Assembly: GCA_030490835.1 (NCBI GenBank) | Contig: CM059975.1 | Coordinates: 14,451,579-14,515,578, forward strand | Reading direction: 5' to 3' | Source: Annona cherimola | Taxonomy: Eukaryota > Streptophyta > Magnoliopsida > Magnoliales > Annonaceae | Length of the DNA stretch: 64,000 bases | Translations under genes and position numbers: made by a program | Shown here: piece by piece, positions 37,701 through 49,318 of the stretch | Layout: each line of letters opens with the position of its first letter | How positions within the stretch are numbered: position 1 is the stretch's first letter | The notes under the pieces: model-generated | Told to the model about the DNA's origin: nothing | The model's input: only the letters and a program-made list of their open reading frames with translations | The model's database searches: none

Positions 37701-39175
37701 AGAATGGGTTGATGCATTATAGGACAGAGATTGAATGGTATCCTGGGAAGTGCTTGACACAAAAAGTGTTGAAAAAGAAGCCAAGGAAGGGATCAAAGAA
37801 TGCCAAGCCTGTTACTAAAACTGAAGACTGTGATAGTTTCTTCAACTTCTTTAACCCACCACAAGTACCAGAGGATGATGAAGATATTGATGAAGAGACT
37901 GTAAGTGGGCCCAATTAAATGGTAGAAAACTGAAACAAGTAGTTTCTGTGGTTGTATGACCTCTTCCTTCATGTTTGCTTTCCAGGCTGAAGAGCTTCAG
38001 AATCAAATGGAGCAAGATTATGACATTGGGTATGCATCTTACTTTTTCTGCCTGCGTAGCTTTTATAGTTGTTACAGTTGAAATCTGTCTGAAGTAATGT
38101 GATATGGGAAGGTTGTCTTGTAAGTTTCTAGTCCCATGCAAGATGCCCTTCTTAGTGTGTACAAATCTCATTCTCAACATCCTGTTTATGAACTGCAGTT
38201 TGTAATTGTTGAGTTTTGCTCCTTCCTGGAATTGGTACTTGGGACTATAAATAAAGAAAGATTCTTTAGTTGATAGCTTTCTTTGGACCTTTCTTTTGTG
38301 TCTCTCCCAGCTTTATTAGTGAGAAACTTGGTGATAATTCAGAAGTGCTAGTTCTCTGATGATATGTATTTACTAGCATTCAAAGTTGAATGGTTGTTTT
38401 GTGCAGGTCAACAATTCGAGACAAGATCATTCCCCATGCTGTTTCATGGTTCACGGGCGAAGCTGTACAAGGTGAGGATTTTGATGAGATAGAAGGGGAT
38501 GAGGATGAAGATGATGAAGAAGCAGAGGAAGAAGACGACGAGGATGAGGAGGATGAAGATGATGAAGATGAAGAAGAAGAAGAAGAAGAAAGCCAGACCA
38601 AGAAGAGGGTAAAACTTTTGCTTTCAGCTGTGTTAATTATTTTATTTTATTATATATTTACAATCATCTCAATTTGTATTACATTTAAGCCTTGAGACAT
38701 TCTTACAATTTTCTAAGAGAGATAACAAGCTCCCATCAATTAAACTCCTACCAAATGGGAGAAGTAAAACTCCTGCAAAACAAGGGAGAAATAAACGTCC
38801 GGGCACACATGCCGGAAATTGAATACCCGACCTCACCAAAACGGGCCATAGGTGTTACCACCAGGGTAGTAGACCCCTGGTGGCTGTTATTTTTTATTTT
38901 TTATTTTTTATTTTGAGATTGAAACTGATCAGACTTTTTCCTTTTGCTTCCAGCATGGAGCATCAGCAAAGAAGGTATAATTTCTTTTTCTTTTTCTTTT
39001 TTTCCCTTCATGATTTATCTAATTTATGGTCCTTATTCATTTATTTTGTTTACTAAGTAGTGGAAGTATCTCATTAATGCATATTCAATTCATGAAATTG
39101 CAGAAGAGCAGTGGTGCTGCAAAGCTTAGTGAAGGTGCCCATGGAGAGAAGCCACCAGAATGCAAACAGCAGTAG
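34764..39175 (+). CDS. NAP1: Nucleosome assembly protein 1, tandem copy A
   Basis: Histone H2A/H2B chaperone that shuttles between cytoplasm and nucleus. Exons: 34764-34836, 34943-34986, 35095-35190, 36770-36862, 37106-37196, 37300-37361, 37453-37637, 37723-37900, 37986-38029, 38407-38608, 38954-38974, 39104-39175 (TAG); 386 aa. The NAP domain spans about residues 30-310: a long dimerisation helix (about 45-100), [17 protein letters not shown] from 154, NLS-like [12 protein letters not shown] at 232-243, and [16 protein letters not shown]. An acidic Asp/Glu tail follows (about 310-352), and the protein ends KPPECKQQ, a CaaX box of the type farnesylated in plant NAP1. Intron 1 appears to use a GC donor (GCAG|GCACGC), which gives [13 protein letters not shown] like other plant NAP1 proteins; a GT donor 24 nt downstream would add 8 residues in frame. 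Intron 10 holds a SINE-like insertion absent from copy B. Confidence 0.96.
38650..38912 (-). mobile_element. SINE-like insertion in intron 10 of NAP1 copy A
   Basis: Intron 10 is 345 bp in copy A and 82 bp in copy B; the difference is this block. Read on the minus strand it starts near 38880 with an A-box-like CCTGGTGGTAACACC. About 45 bp later comes a B-box-like GAGGTCGGGTATTCAA, followed by CCGGCATGTGTGCCCGG. That is the layout of tRNA-derived plant SINEs. T/A-rich TTATTTTATTTTAT-type sequence on both sides could be the target duplication. Confidence 0.6.
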
Positions 39176-39580
39176 CTATACTTGGCTGCAATCTGATATA
39201 CGTCTCTGTACCAAGGGCTTGTAGGTCATGTGTTATTTTTGCCTCATGTTGGAATCCATCTGGAAGGTGTGAGCGAATGAGAGAGTGAGGGTCTCGGCTG
39301 GAGCTTTTGGGGATTTCACAATTGATGTCAAATTTTGTTATTCGTTCTTCAGTATTGGTTTGGTAATAGTGGTCAGCTTAGTTTTAGAGGTAGCTTGAAA
39401 TGAATGTTTCAGTCCTTTCTCGAAGCTAGAAAGAGATTTTTCCAAGGAATTTTACAAAAGTAAATATCTATTCCTTTGTTTGGGATTGAATTCGAGTCAC
39501 TACTTTTTTGTTTTTCTTTTTAAGTATTCGCACCGTCCGCTGTTTTTGGAATTTTATTTCGTTGATCTTGATAACATATA
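39176..39580 (+). other. NAP1 copy A 3' flank, paralogous to the flank of copy B
   Basis: TAGCTTGAAATGAATGTTT and TTCCTTTGTTTGGGAT align with the sequence after copy B (about 46700-46800), so the duplication runs past the stop codon by about 300 bp. Confidence 0.65.
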
Positions 39581-39584
39581 AAAC

Positions 39585-39965
39585 TTTTGGATGAAAAGTT
39601 TTTAGTATAAAATTTATTAAATTGAAAGAAATGATTTGATATGGTAAGGGTAATGATGAAGAATAAAGAGAATAAATTTAGATAGGTTAGTTTGGATGAA
39701 AAATTTTTGGTATAAGATTCGATAAATTAAAAGAAAATGATGTGATATGGTAAGGGTAATTGTGAAAATTAAAGAGAATAAATTTAAAATAAATATGTTA
39801 ATTGTGTGTGTAGTAGTGTAAAAATGATTGGAAAATATGATAGTTGTACATGAAAATATTAAAAATAATTTAAAAATAAGATAATTATAAATAGGGAAAA
39901 GTTTTAAATTAAAACCTTTTAGTCTAATATTTTTCATTATTTACCAAACTTTTCATTTTAGTTGG
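39585..39965 (-). mobile_element. GTGTGTTTGG-type MITE, reversed, with internal duplication of about 104 bp
   Basis: GGATGAAAAGTTTTTAGTAT near 39590 and GGATGAAAAATTTTTGGTAT near 39694 start two direct copies; TGATATGGTAAGGGTAAT occurs in both. The text is the reverse complement of the AT-rich MITE interior. Confidence 0.6.
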
Positions 39966-40045
39966 TAACATCTAAAACTTTTCAAAAGTTAAAATTTTCA
40001 ATTTATAACTTTTTTCTTCACAATTATTTTAATTTTAATTATTTA

Positions 40046-40487
40046 TTGGGTAATTTATATATGTATCAACATAATTTGATGCTAATTACAGATATTCTGA
40101 TGTAGTTCTACGAAATGCATATTATCCTTATATAGTTTAACTAAAATTGCGTATTATCTTCGTATCGTTATTTGCTGTTAATATTTGACGTGATATTTTG
40201 AAAAATGACGAAAATGCCCTTATTGGTATATATAGTTTTACGGGGTAATATGCAATTTTGGTAAAATTATGTGGGGGTAATATGTAATTCGTGTAACTAT
40301 TGATGAAGACATTTTCGTCATTTTTCAAAATATCACGTTAGATATTAATTGCATGTAACGGTGTGAGAGTTACGCAATTTTGATGAAACTATATGAGAAG
40401 AATATACATTTTGTGAAACTTTTAATGAAGCTATATGGGGTAATATGCATTTTGTTAAATTGCGTGGGTATATATGCAAATTATCCT
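40046..40487. mobile_element. Foldback MITE with GGATAATTTGCATATA-like ends
   Basis: Several mirrored words: TGACGAAAATGCCCTTAT against GAAGACATTTTCGTCATTT, GTGATATTTTGAAAAATGAC against TTTTTCAAAATATCACGTTA, and ATGCATATTATCC near the left against GGGTAATATGCATTTTG near the right. Confidence 0.75.
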
Positions 40488-40494
40488 TATTTAT

Positions 40495-40720
40495 TTACTT
40501 CTTCTTATATAATTATTTTGTTTTTTAATCGTTTTTTAAGAGCTACATTTTCAATTATTTTTACACAATTACTTATATATTGGACTTATTTATTTCAACT
40601 TTATTTTCTTTATTTTTTATCATTACCCATATCACATTGCATTTTTTTTTTCATATTTCTAAATTTTTACTTAAAAAATTTTCATCAAAATTTTTATTAT
40701 TTTTCATATTTGCATTTGTT
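40495..40720. mobile_element. Degraded AT-rich MITE
   Basis: Carries the family words ACACAATTACTTATATATTGG and TTTATTTCAACTTTATTTTC; ends not clear. Confidence 0.4.
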
Positions 40721-40956
40721 GGTTGAAAGGAAAATGGGAGAGAGGAATGTCATAAAGTTAATTATATTAATTACTTAATTATCTTTTTTTAAAATTTTTA
40801 TTTTTATATTCTAATCTTTTTCTCATATTTTTCCTCTCCAATTGCTCAAATCTGTTTTTACTTTACTCCCTTTTCCGTTCTCCATTCTCACTTTATCAAT
40901 CAAATTCGAAGCATAACAAATGAACGGGAGTTGACCCGCGTTATTTTCGGCTTGAG

Positions 40957-41235
40957 TTAGGGAACGTTTGAGAATGTAAAAGTTGTGGGAAATATGGTAT
41001 TTGGTGGGTGTAGAAAATAGAAAATTTTGGAAACTGTGTGATTGCTATAAAATGATAGGGGTAAAGTTGGAATAAATAGGTTTGTTAGAAAACAGTTAGC
41101 AGGGAAAATGATTAGAATATATGAGTAAAAGTGGAAAAATATGATGCTTGAATAATAAATGATGTGCCTTAAAACCCGTGTTCCAACCAATTTCCTCCCA
41201 CATTTCCCATATCAGATTCCCAAACGTCCCCTTGG
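40957..41235 (-). mobile_element. MITE with GGGAACGTTTGAGAAT ends
   Basis: GGGAACGTTTGAGAATG at the left pairs with GATTCCCAAACGTCCCC at the right. The AT-rich interior runs in the reverse direction compared with 8068-8335. Confidence 0.65.
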
Positions 41236-41889
41236 TGCTTGGTCATTGCTAAACTGCCATGCGACATGGGAAATGATCTTGGGTGCGGCTGGCGTATGGT
41301 TGCAGCACGATCTTTCCAATCAGTGGCGGAGAAGATAACCGAACAGATCGGACGGTGATTACTGACACGCAAACGTCTTTCCCAAAGCAAGCAACCGGCC
41401 AAAGCAAAACAAAGCAAGAAGAAATTTCAGTTCCATCGTCCAATGAGACAATCGGGAACGAGCCAACACCCTTTCCATACAAATCAGTAAAGAGGCATCT
41501 AGCAGTGGACATGGGTAAGGACAGTTCAAGACCGTCTCGAGGGGACAGTCCTCGAACCTTGTGAAGCCACATAATTTGCTGACTGCCGATACATCTGCTG
41601 CTAGTGGGTGTCATGAGGTGATGCGGAGCTAGCAACTGTCGTTTGAGGACAGTTTGGACGGTTATAATACGCAGCCTTTGGCACTAGTCTGCAACAAAAC
41701 CTGGTGAAAATGAGATGATCCGTTGTTTTCATAAACCACCAATTCAAATATCGAAATAAATGTACACCATATTTGTCTAGAAAATATAATTTGATTGAAA
41801 TTGGGAGATTATGGTTCTTTTTGGAAATGAATATGGGCGGGGAGCAAACTCTTCTGTATTTCCTTCACATACTTTTTAAAAAATAATTT

Positions 41890-42153
41890 AACATTTTAAC
41901 TATCTCATTATTTTATTTTTCAATTTGTAATATTATATTTCAATTATTTTTTCATATAACTATCTTATTTATTTCAATTTTATCCATTTTATATTGTATT
42001 AATTTCATATTTTTTAAAATTAACATTTTAACTATCTCATTACTTTATTTTTCCGTTTGTAATATTATATTTCAATTATTTTTTCATATAACTATCTTAT
42101 TTATTTCAATTTTATCCATTTTATATTGTATTAATTTCACATTTTTTAAAATT
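41890..42153. repeat. 132-bp tandem duplication, nearly identical copies
   Basis: AACATTTTAACTATCTCATT begins both copies (about 41890 and 42022). The copies differ at only a few positions, so the duplication is recent. It lies just upstream of the NAP1 copy B promoter. Confidence 0.9.
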
Positions 42154-42484
42154 ATTCTCTTCCTCACCCCCTTTCCCACTCTTCCCACGTTACCAAGAGA
42201 TGCCTATAATTTTATGGACCAATCATAGTTTTTTTTTTTTTTTTTTAAACATCCACATGCGTTGTCGCTGCGTAAGTTTATCTTTTGCAGATGCAAACAT
42301 GTTCATTCGTAGAATTTAACTCGAATAGATATGATTATTTTTAACAATTATTTTCAAGGTATAAAAATTAAGAAAAATATTTTTTTAATAAAAATACAGA
42401 AAGTACAAAATTATAGTTTTAAGAGAAATCTAATTTAAATAAAAAATGGAATTAAAAAATGTTAAAAGATTTTTTTTATTGGAG

Positions 42485-42762
42485 AAATGGGTGGTAGCTG
42501 CTAATCAAGGAATATGAATGCCACATGCAAAACGCAGCGACGGACCCCTGCCAGACGTGCCTATCGACGAACCCACGCTGGCAGATTTTTAAGTAGGACA
42601 CCACGCAAGCCCCTTTTTCCCCACCTCCCCTTGGAAGTTACGATCCTTTTGCTTTTTATCTTTCTGGAGTTAGGGTTTTTGCTTCTGCTTCTTCTTTTGC
42701 ATCGTCTTCATCTAGCTTTAATCCCTTTTTGCAAATCTATTCAACTGATATCTCCGTCGAAA
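42485..42762 (+). promoter_or_regulatory. NAP1 copy B promoter / 5' UTR block, shared with copy A
   Basis: Paralogous to 34480-34763. It keeps CGACGGACCCCTGCCAGACG, GCTGGCAGATTTTTAA and TAGGGTTT (42671-42678). The sequence between these blocks has diverged more than the exons, so the retained pieces are candidate regulatory elements. Confidence 0.6.
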
Positions 42763-45700
42763 ATGAGCAACAACAAGCATCAAGGCGACTTCAACATGTC
42801 AGATCTCGGTTCTTCTCTGCCTGCCGCCACCGCAGGCACGAAAGCACGCCCTCCCTCCTGTTCTCTCCTTACTTTTCTCTTCGATGACGTTTCTAACTGA
42901 TATCCGCTCGCTTTCTGTGTATTTCATGCAGCTTTGAGCGCGGAGGATCGAGCTGACCTCGTCAATGCACTCAAAGTATTGATTTTTCTCTTGTTTTCTG
43001 ACAGGTTCTAGGTTTTTCGGTATTGCAATTCCTTTATCTGACTTCCTTTGTCCTCCGCTGGTAGAACAAGTTGCAGAATCTGGCTGGACAGCATTCGGAT
43101 GTGCTGGAGACTCTCTCTCCAAACGTCAGGAAACGCGTTGAAGTCCTCCGCGAGTTCCAGGTTTGCTCCGTTTTTCATTTCTGAGGTTGTACAGTGTGTC
43201 GTTCTGTCAGTGGGAAGTGGAGCTGTGGTGGATCCCCCTAGTAAATTTAAGGACGGTTTTATCGAAGGCCAAATTGGTTGGGTGATGGCTTCTGATATCG
43301 CTGTTTGTTTGAGTGCTTTGGCAGTGTGTGATCTTCTGATTACTGTTGTGATTAGGGTATTGATGCACTTTCTTCCGACTTCGACTGGGTGGTCGACTAA
43401 ATTCTAATTAACGAAAATGCTTGTTGCAGCTGATGAATTGATGGGTTCTAGTATTTTGCTGTTTGTGCGGCCCCTTCTCTACATGGTCCTTGTGCAGGTG
43501 TGCGTGCTTTGCAAGCAAGATGGTGCAAGTCATATGTCCAATGTTTCTGCCGCAGTTATTATTAGTCTATGAATGATTGCATGACGCAACACGCATCATC
43601 CTTTTATTTAATCCATACTCTGGTATTTAAAGGCTGATTTGTCCTTATCTTGGCAAAAGTTTGATATTTCTTGTCAAGAAATTGCAATCATGCTCGATGG
43701 TATGTGTGGATGCCCTATAGGTTTTGTCTCTTTACCAGTTTTCGTTTTTTTTATTCTTCCATTATTCACACTAGTCCCCACCTTGTGATCCGTTTCTCTT
43801 TCTCAGAATCTGGATTTCTCTGTGCACAATGCAACACATTACTTTCACTTGCAGATTTCTTGAATTTTTACCCGTGTAAAGTTGATTCACAAATTGTCTC
43901 AATGATGAAAATGGTTTTAGTGCAAAGATGCAAGGTCTAACAATGGGGTTTGAGTTCACTGATGTGGTCAAAAGAAAAGATGCCTCTTTGAGTTAATTCT
44001 TGTAAGCCAGAGGTCATCATAGTTTCTTTTTTTCTTTTTTTTTTTCCTTCCTGTATCAAATGCATATTGCTCGCACGTTGTGTGCTTTATTGTTCCCTTT
44101 TTGAAATGCTCAAAGTCATTATTTGCAGTCTGCTTCCTTTTTTTTTGTGTGTGGAAAAGAAACTCTTTTTTGGTTTTTTCCCCTTATTCCTTCCATTCTT
44201 CTTATCAATGGAGGTATATGGTGAGAACCTCCTAACTTCAGTCACAGTTTTAAACTTCAAATGTAGGTAAACTCTGACTGTTTCTCAAACTGCAGAGTGA
44301 ACATGATGAGCTGGAGGCAAAGTTCTTCGAGGAAAGAGCTGCACTGGAGGCTAAGTACCAAAAGCTTTATGAGCCACTTTACACAAAGGTAGAGCACCTG
44401 TGACTTCTGACTTGGGGTGGATGACTTCATGTGACATCGCATTCGCCTAATCTAAGAAGTAACAAAAGGCTATTGACTTGGCTTATTGGATACCGTATTT
44501 TTGTCAGGCTTGCAATATGGATTTAGATTTCAATAGCTTCACATATTTGCCCGTAGAAGTTCTTGGTTCAAATTTTACTGTATTATGTGTTTCATTAACT
44601 TTTTGAAGTAAAATTTTTTTGAAATATCTACAGAGATATGATATTGTGAATGGGGTTGTGGAAGTTGAAGGCATTTCGAGTGAAACTGCAGATGGAACTA
44701 CTGAGAACGATGAATCTGTGGAAGGTATTTTACTAATTATCAAATGGTCGATGTTTTATCTGATGACAGTGTTCTTATTCTGGATGTTTATATGCCTTAA
44801 TTTTTTAGAGAAAGGAGTGCCTAGTTTTTGGCTAAATGCAATGAAAACAAATGAAGTCCTCGCTGAAGAGGTAATGTCGAATCAACATTATGCTTAGTTG
44901 AATTTTTTCCATTCTTTTATTGCTTGTTCCCTCACAGCTTCAAATTTTGTTTTCCTTGGTTCTTGGTTCGTGGTTCAGATCACAGAGCGTGATGAAGGGG
45001 CACTAAAGTACCTCAAAGATATCAAATGGTGTAGGATCGATAGCCCCAAGGGTTTCAAGATTGAATTCATCTTTGATACCAATCCTTATTTCAAGAATTC
45101 TGTCCTTGCAAAAACATATCACATGATTGATGATGATGAACCTATTCTAGAGAAGGCTATAGGGTAAGCAGAGTTCTTCCCTTGTTGCATAACCTTTTGA
45201 GCTTATTTTTTATGCACGTGACATAGAATCAATTGATGCGTTGTAGGACAGAGATTGAATGGTATCCTGGGAAGTGCTTGACACAAAAAGTTCTAAAAAA
45301 GAAGCCAAGGAAGGGGTCAAAGAATGCCAAGCCTGTTACTAAAACTGAAGATTGTGAGAGTTTCTTCAACTTCTTTAACCCACCACAAGTTCCGGAAGAT
45401 GATGAAGATATTGATGAAGAGACTGTAAGTTGAGCTCATTGAAGTGAAAGATAACTGAAAGAAGCATTCTGTTATTGGTGGACTTGTCTCATGTCCTTCT
45501 TTCTTTGCAGGCTGAAGAGCTTCAGAACCAAATGGAGCAAGATTATGACATTGGGTATGTGTTTGGCATTGGTCGATTTTTTCTGCCTGGTTGGCTCATT
45601 TGTATACTTGTCACAGTCGAAATCTGTAGTATGAAATTAGGTAGTTGTCTTTTCTAGTCCCGTGCACAATGCCCTTGCAGATCAATATCAAAATCTCAAT

Positions 45701-46482
45701 CTCAAAATACTGGGCAAGTAAAGCTATGAAGTGCAATTCTGTAAATGTGGATTTCTTCTCCTTTTGAGAGTTGGGACTAAGCTTCCCTGCAAAAAATAAA
45801 GAAAGAGAAATTCGTTAGCTGATAGATGTAATTGTAAAACTGAAGTTTTCAGACCTTTGTATATCCCAGCACATTTTAATCAGAAACTAGGTGCTGTTCT
45901 CAATTCCGGTAGTGCTTTCTTATGGCTATGTTTTTGCTAGCATCCAAAATGAAGTTGAATGGTTGTGCTGTGCAGGTCAACAATTCGAGATAAAATCATT
46001 CCCCACGCTGTTTCATGGTTCACAGGTGAAGCTGTACAGGGTGAGGACTTTGATGAGATAGAGGGGGATGATGACGACGATGACGACGATGAGGAAGAAG
46101 AGGATGAGGAGGATGAGGAGGATGAAGATGAGGAGGATGATGAAGATGAAGATGAAGAAGCAACCAAGAAAAAGAAGAAGGTAATACATTTGCATCGACT
46201 TTTTTAATGATTTATTTTGAGATGATAGACTGACCAGACTTTTTTGGCCTTTTCCATCGCAGCAAGGAGCATCTACAAAGAAGGTATGATTTCCATTTTC
46301 TTGTTTTCATGGTTTATCCAAGTTCTACGATAACTATTTGTATTTATTTTTATTTTTGACTAAGTAGTAGAACTATCTTGTTCATGCGAATTCAATGCCT
46401 GAAATTGCAGAAGAGCAGTGGTCCTGCTAAGTTCAGTGAAAATCTACATGAAGAGAAGCCACCTGAGTGCAAACAGCAGTAG
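42763..46482 (+). CDS. NAP1: Nucleosome assembly protein 1, tandem copy B
   Basis: Second intact NAP1 gene, 3.6 kb downstream of copy A and in the same orientation. Exons: 42763-42835, 42932-42975, 43065-43160, 44296-44388, 44634-44724, 44809-44870, 44979-45163, 45247-45424, 45511-45554, 45976-46180, 46263-46283, 46411-46482 (TAG); 387 aa. Exon count, phases and all exon lengths except exon 10 (205 versus 202 nt) equal copy A. No frameshift or premature stop was seen. Changes are conservative in the NAP domain and concentrate in the linker (about residues 110-130), the acidic tail (a run of eight Asp, then Glu/Asp, then KKKKK) and the last exon; the terminal CKQQ box is kept. Intron 1 again has GCAG|GC at the donor. 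Both copies look functional, so the pair may differ in expression rather than in biochemical activity; that is inference. Confidence 0.96.
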
Positions 46483-46869
46483 CAATAGTTGGCACAACGT
46501 GACATATGTTTACATACCAAATGCTTGCGGGGGTCGTGTTTTGTTTTTTCCTGATGTTGGAATCTGCATGGAAGGTGGGGAGAAGAATGAGAACCTGGGT
46601 TATAGTTTTGGTGTTTATTCTCTATAGTTACAGTTGATATCATTTTTTTGCAATTTGATATGTATTGTCTTGGCAGTTGTAGGTCAGCATAGTTTTAGGG
46701 CTAGCTTGAAATGAATGTTTGGTCCCTTTCCCTGGGCTTGAGAGAGATTTTCAATGGAACCTTATACAAGTAAGAATCTGTTCCTTGTTTGGGATGAAGT
46801 TCTATTCGCTGCTTTGTTCCTTCTTTTTTTATTCTTTTTCTTTGTTGTTGTTGTTCAGGCTACGTACGG

Positions 46870-47215
46870 TTCTTTTTAGAATAAATTTTATATGGTCCCA
46901 TACACAGAAGCGGACCCATGTAACCCATTTGAAATTTAAGATTTTTATCTTTAATGGAAAATTCAATCCATTCATTATATTTAATATCGTTTGTTTATTT
47001 AGGAGATCAAGTTTCATCCCTATAAAGTATGTTTATGGGCAACATTTGTTTAAAAATAAATATTCATCCCATAAACATACTTGATTGAGATGAAACTTGA
47101 TTCCATAGATAAACAAATTATGTTAAATATAATGAATTGATTAGATTATTCATCAAAAATTAAAATCTTAAATTTTGAAAGGGTTATATAGGTCCAATTT
47201 TATATATGTTGATCG
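46870..47215. mobile_element. Foldback element downstream of NAP1 copy B
   Basis: GGACCCATGTAACCCATTTG pairs with AAAGGGTTATATAGGTCC. TTTGAAATTTAAGATTTTTA pairs with AAAATCTTAAATTTTGAAA, and AAGTTTCATCCC with GAGATGAAACTTG. Confidence 0.75.
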
Positions 47216-48079
47216 AGATTTACTGGAACGTATGTTCACTTGAAACTTTTCTTTGAAAAAAAATAAAATTTGAAAGCAAATTTTATGTAGTTGTTTGAGA
47301 GGCATGCGACATATTGATCGTATGGTTTCAGCTGTTAACTTTCAACTACCATTTCAATGAACAACTTATGTACTGTTTAATTATCTTGTTTAAGAGAGTG
47401 ATTTCATGTTAATAATGTTGTGGAAATATCCATTCAGTTAATTCGTAATGTTTATCTTAAGGTCCGTTTCCATACGGAAAGCTGGAAACAAGTTTAAATC
47501 TAAGACTTAATGAGAATTACCTGGAAAGGACATGATTTACAGGGTTGCATGTATATGTGGTGTTCCAGAGGAAATGATGCTGTTGCCGTCGTAAATTTAT
47601 AACGTCAAGGCTTGTTTTGAAATTTGACGGTGTTCCAGGTGCGACAAATGAGCAGGATTTGATATTAGCATAGAAATTGTGGGGTACCCTTACCATGTGT
47701 AATGCAACGTACTTAAGGAAAGTAGATTTTTAATGATCAGACAGTGAAATGGTAGACACCCGTAAAATTAATTGATTCTTCCTAAGATAATGGTTAAATT
47801 GTATATTACTATGGGCGACAAGAGTTTGGGAGACGGGGGATTTGCATATTACTACCCATTTCAGAAACATGAGGCAGTAATAGGAAGTTCCCTGGAGTGG
47901 GAGACTTAAAACTCTCGGATATTTCATATGCACGTCTACAAAAGTCGAGACAAAGATGATACTGGATAATCAGATACTGTGTGCTGTCTAATGTTCAATA
48001 AAAAAGAAAATTCTCTTGCACGCCTACCAGGCCTATGGGAAAGATGAATGGGATAGTCACTGATTTTGACTCCAAACAC
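47216..48079. other. Intergenic, nothing assigned
   Basis: No repeat or gene could be supported. Confidence 0.35.
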
Positions 48080-48500
48080 CCTAAAATTTTATACGTATAT
48101 TAAATACACATAGATTAACATATGTATAAAAAAATTTCAAAATATAAAAAAAAAATATTTTTTGCACCCAAGTGCACCAAATAATAGCGCTACAATAACT
48201 AAAACTGATACCAAGCACTCGGATGCAAAATCTTATTTTTTTAAATTTTTTTTAGAACTTTTTTTTATACAACTGTTAATCTAAATGTATTTAACATATA
48301 TATTACATTTTATCATTTTTGGAGAAATATTAGATTTTTTTTGAATATTTAAAAATCAATTATGAAAAAGTCATTGATTTTAAAAAATTCAAAAAAAATT
48401 AAAATATCTCTAAAAATGATAAAACTTGATATACATGTTCAATATGCTTATATTAACAATTATATAAAAAGATTTATAAAATTAATTTTTGCATAATTAC
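48080..48500. mobile_element. Foldback element plus a broken arm of the shared-core family
   Basis: 48087-48178 is a lone right arm ending TTTTTTGCACCCAAGTGCACC. 48205-48490 is a foldback beginning CAAGCACTCGGATGCAAAAT, with core words ACTGTTAATCTAAATGTATT and TTTATCATTTTTGGAGAAA mirrored on its right. The GCACCCAAGTGC-like tips are decayed palindromes. Confidence 0.65.
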
Positions 48501-49318
48501 ATATAAGTGGGGTTTCATACGCCAATTGGATTGGTCTCTGCTTTGTTTGAAAGATGATGCAGTTGACGATGAATGGTTCTCTTCTTTCTTGATATTTTTG
48601 AACCCTCCATGGCTGCGTGCTTGACGTTTGAGACCGCCCAGTAAGAGTAAGACGGAGGTGCTCTCTATCCAATTCAGCAAAAAAGGCGTCTAGCACAATT
48701 TCCACAACATTTTGATTTATTAATTTTCATTTTCCAACATTTTTGAACTCTCATTTTGATTTAATAATTTTCAGGTATTTCTCATACTTTGATGTTTTCC
48801 TCGTGATTTATTCTGCTGCCCAGTCTTTTGATCTATATTGACGCTGCTGCCTAGACCATATAGAATGAGATGATCTGATGTTTTAACTTTGAACATAAAT
48901 CACCAACAAGAGCAGTTGCTCTCAAGCACCATTTGAATTCTCACAACCAGGAAAAGCTAAAACACAATTGCTTGCTGAAAAGGGATTGATTACATGAGAA
49001 AACCAATACACTGAAGCCCAAGGCTTGCTCCTTTCAGCTGACAAACCTTTCTGCTGCTTACAAGCTGTGTGTAACAAGCAGCTTATGTACATTCAAGATT
49101 CTTACAAATATTTGCCCAATTTATCAATACTTTTAAGCATAATTGGTGTGTTGTAGTTTCTACAACTTCACCTGTGCACAAAATTAATTGCCTAGAACTT
49201 GTATACTTATATATATTGAACAATGAATCCAAAAGAGTGAATTGGATTTCATACGTGTGCCTAGAAAATGAGCATTGCCTTCTTTGCTTCATTTTTATTG
49301 ATGGTCTTCAAACACAAA
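48501..49318. other. 3' flank of beta-galactosidase
   Basis: Probably contains the minus-strand 3' UTR near 49318. No other gene was recognised. Confidence 0.35.

Noticed and set aside
38380..38601. Poly-Ser minus-strand frames opposite the NAP1 acidic tails (also 45937-46167)
   Set aside because: They are antisense shadows of the GAT/GAA repeats that encode the Asp/Glu tail.
41249..41635. 128-codon minus-strand frame between the NAP1 copies
   Set aside because: No start context, motif or splice partner; an overlapping 93-codon frame on the other strand is equally open, so it is likely chance.
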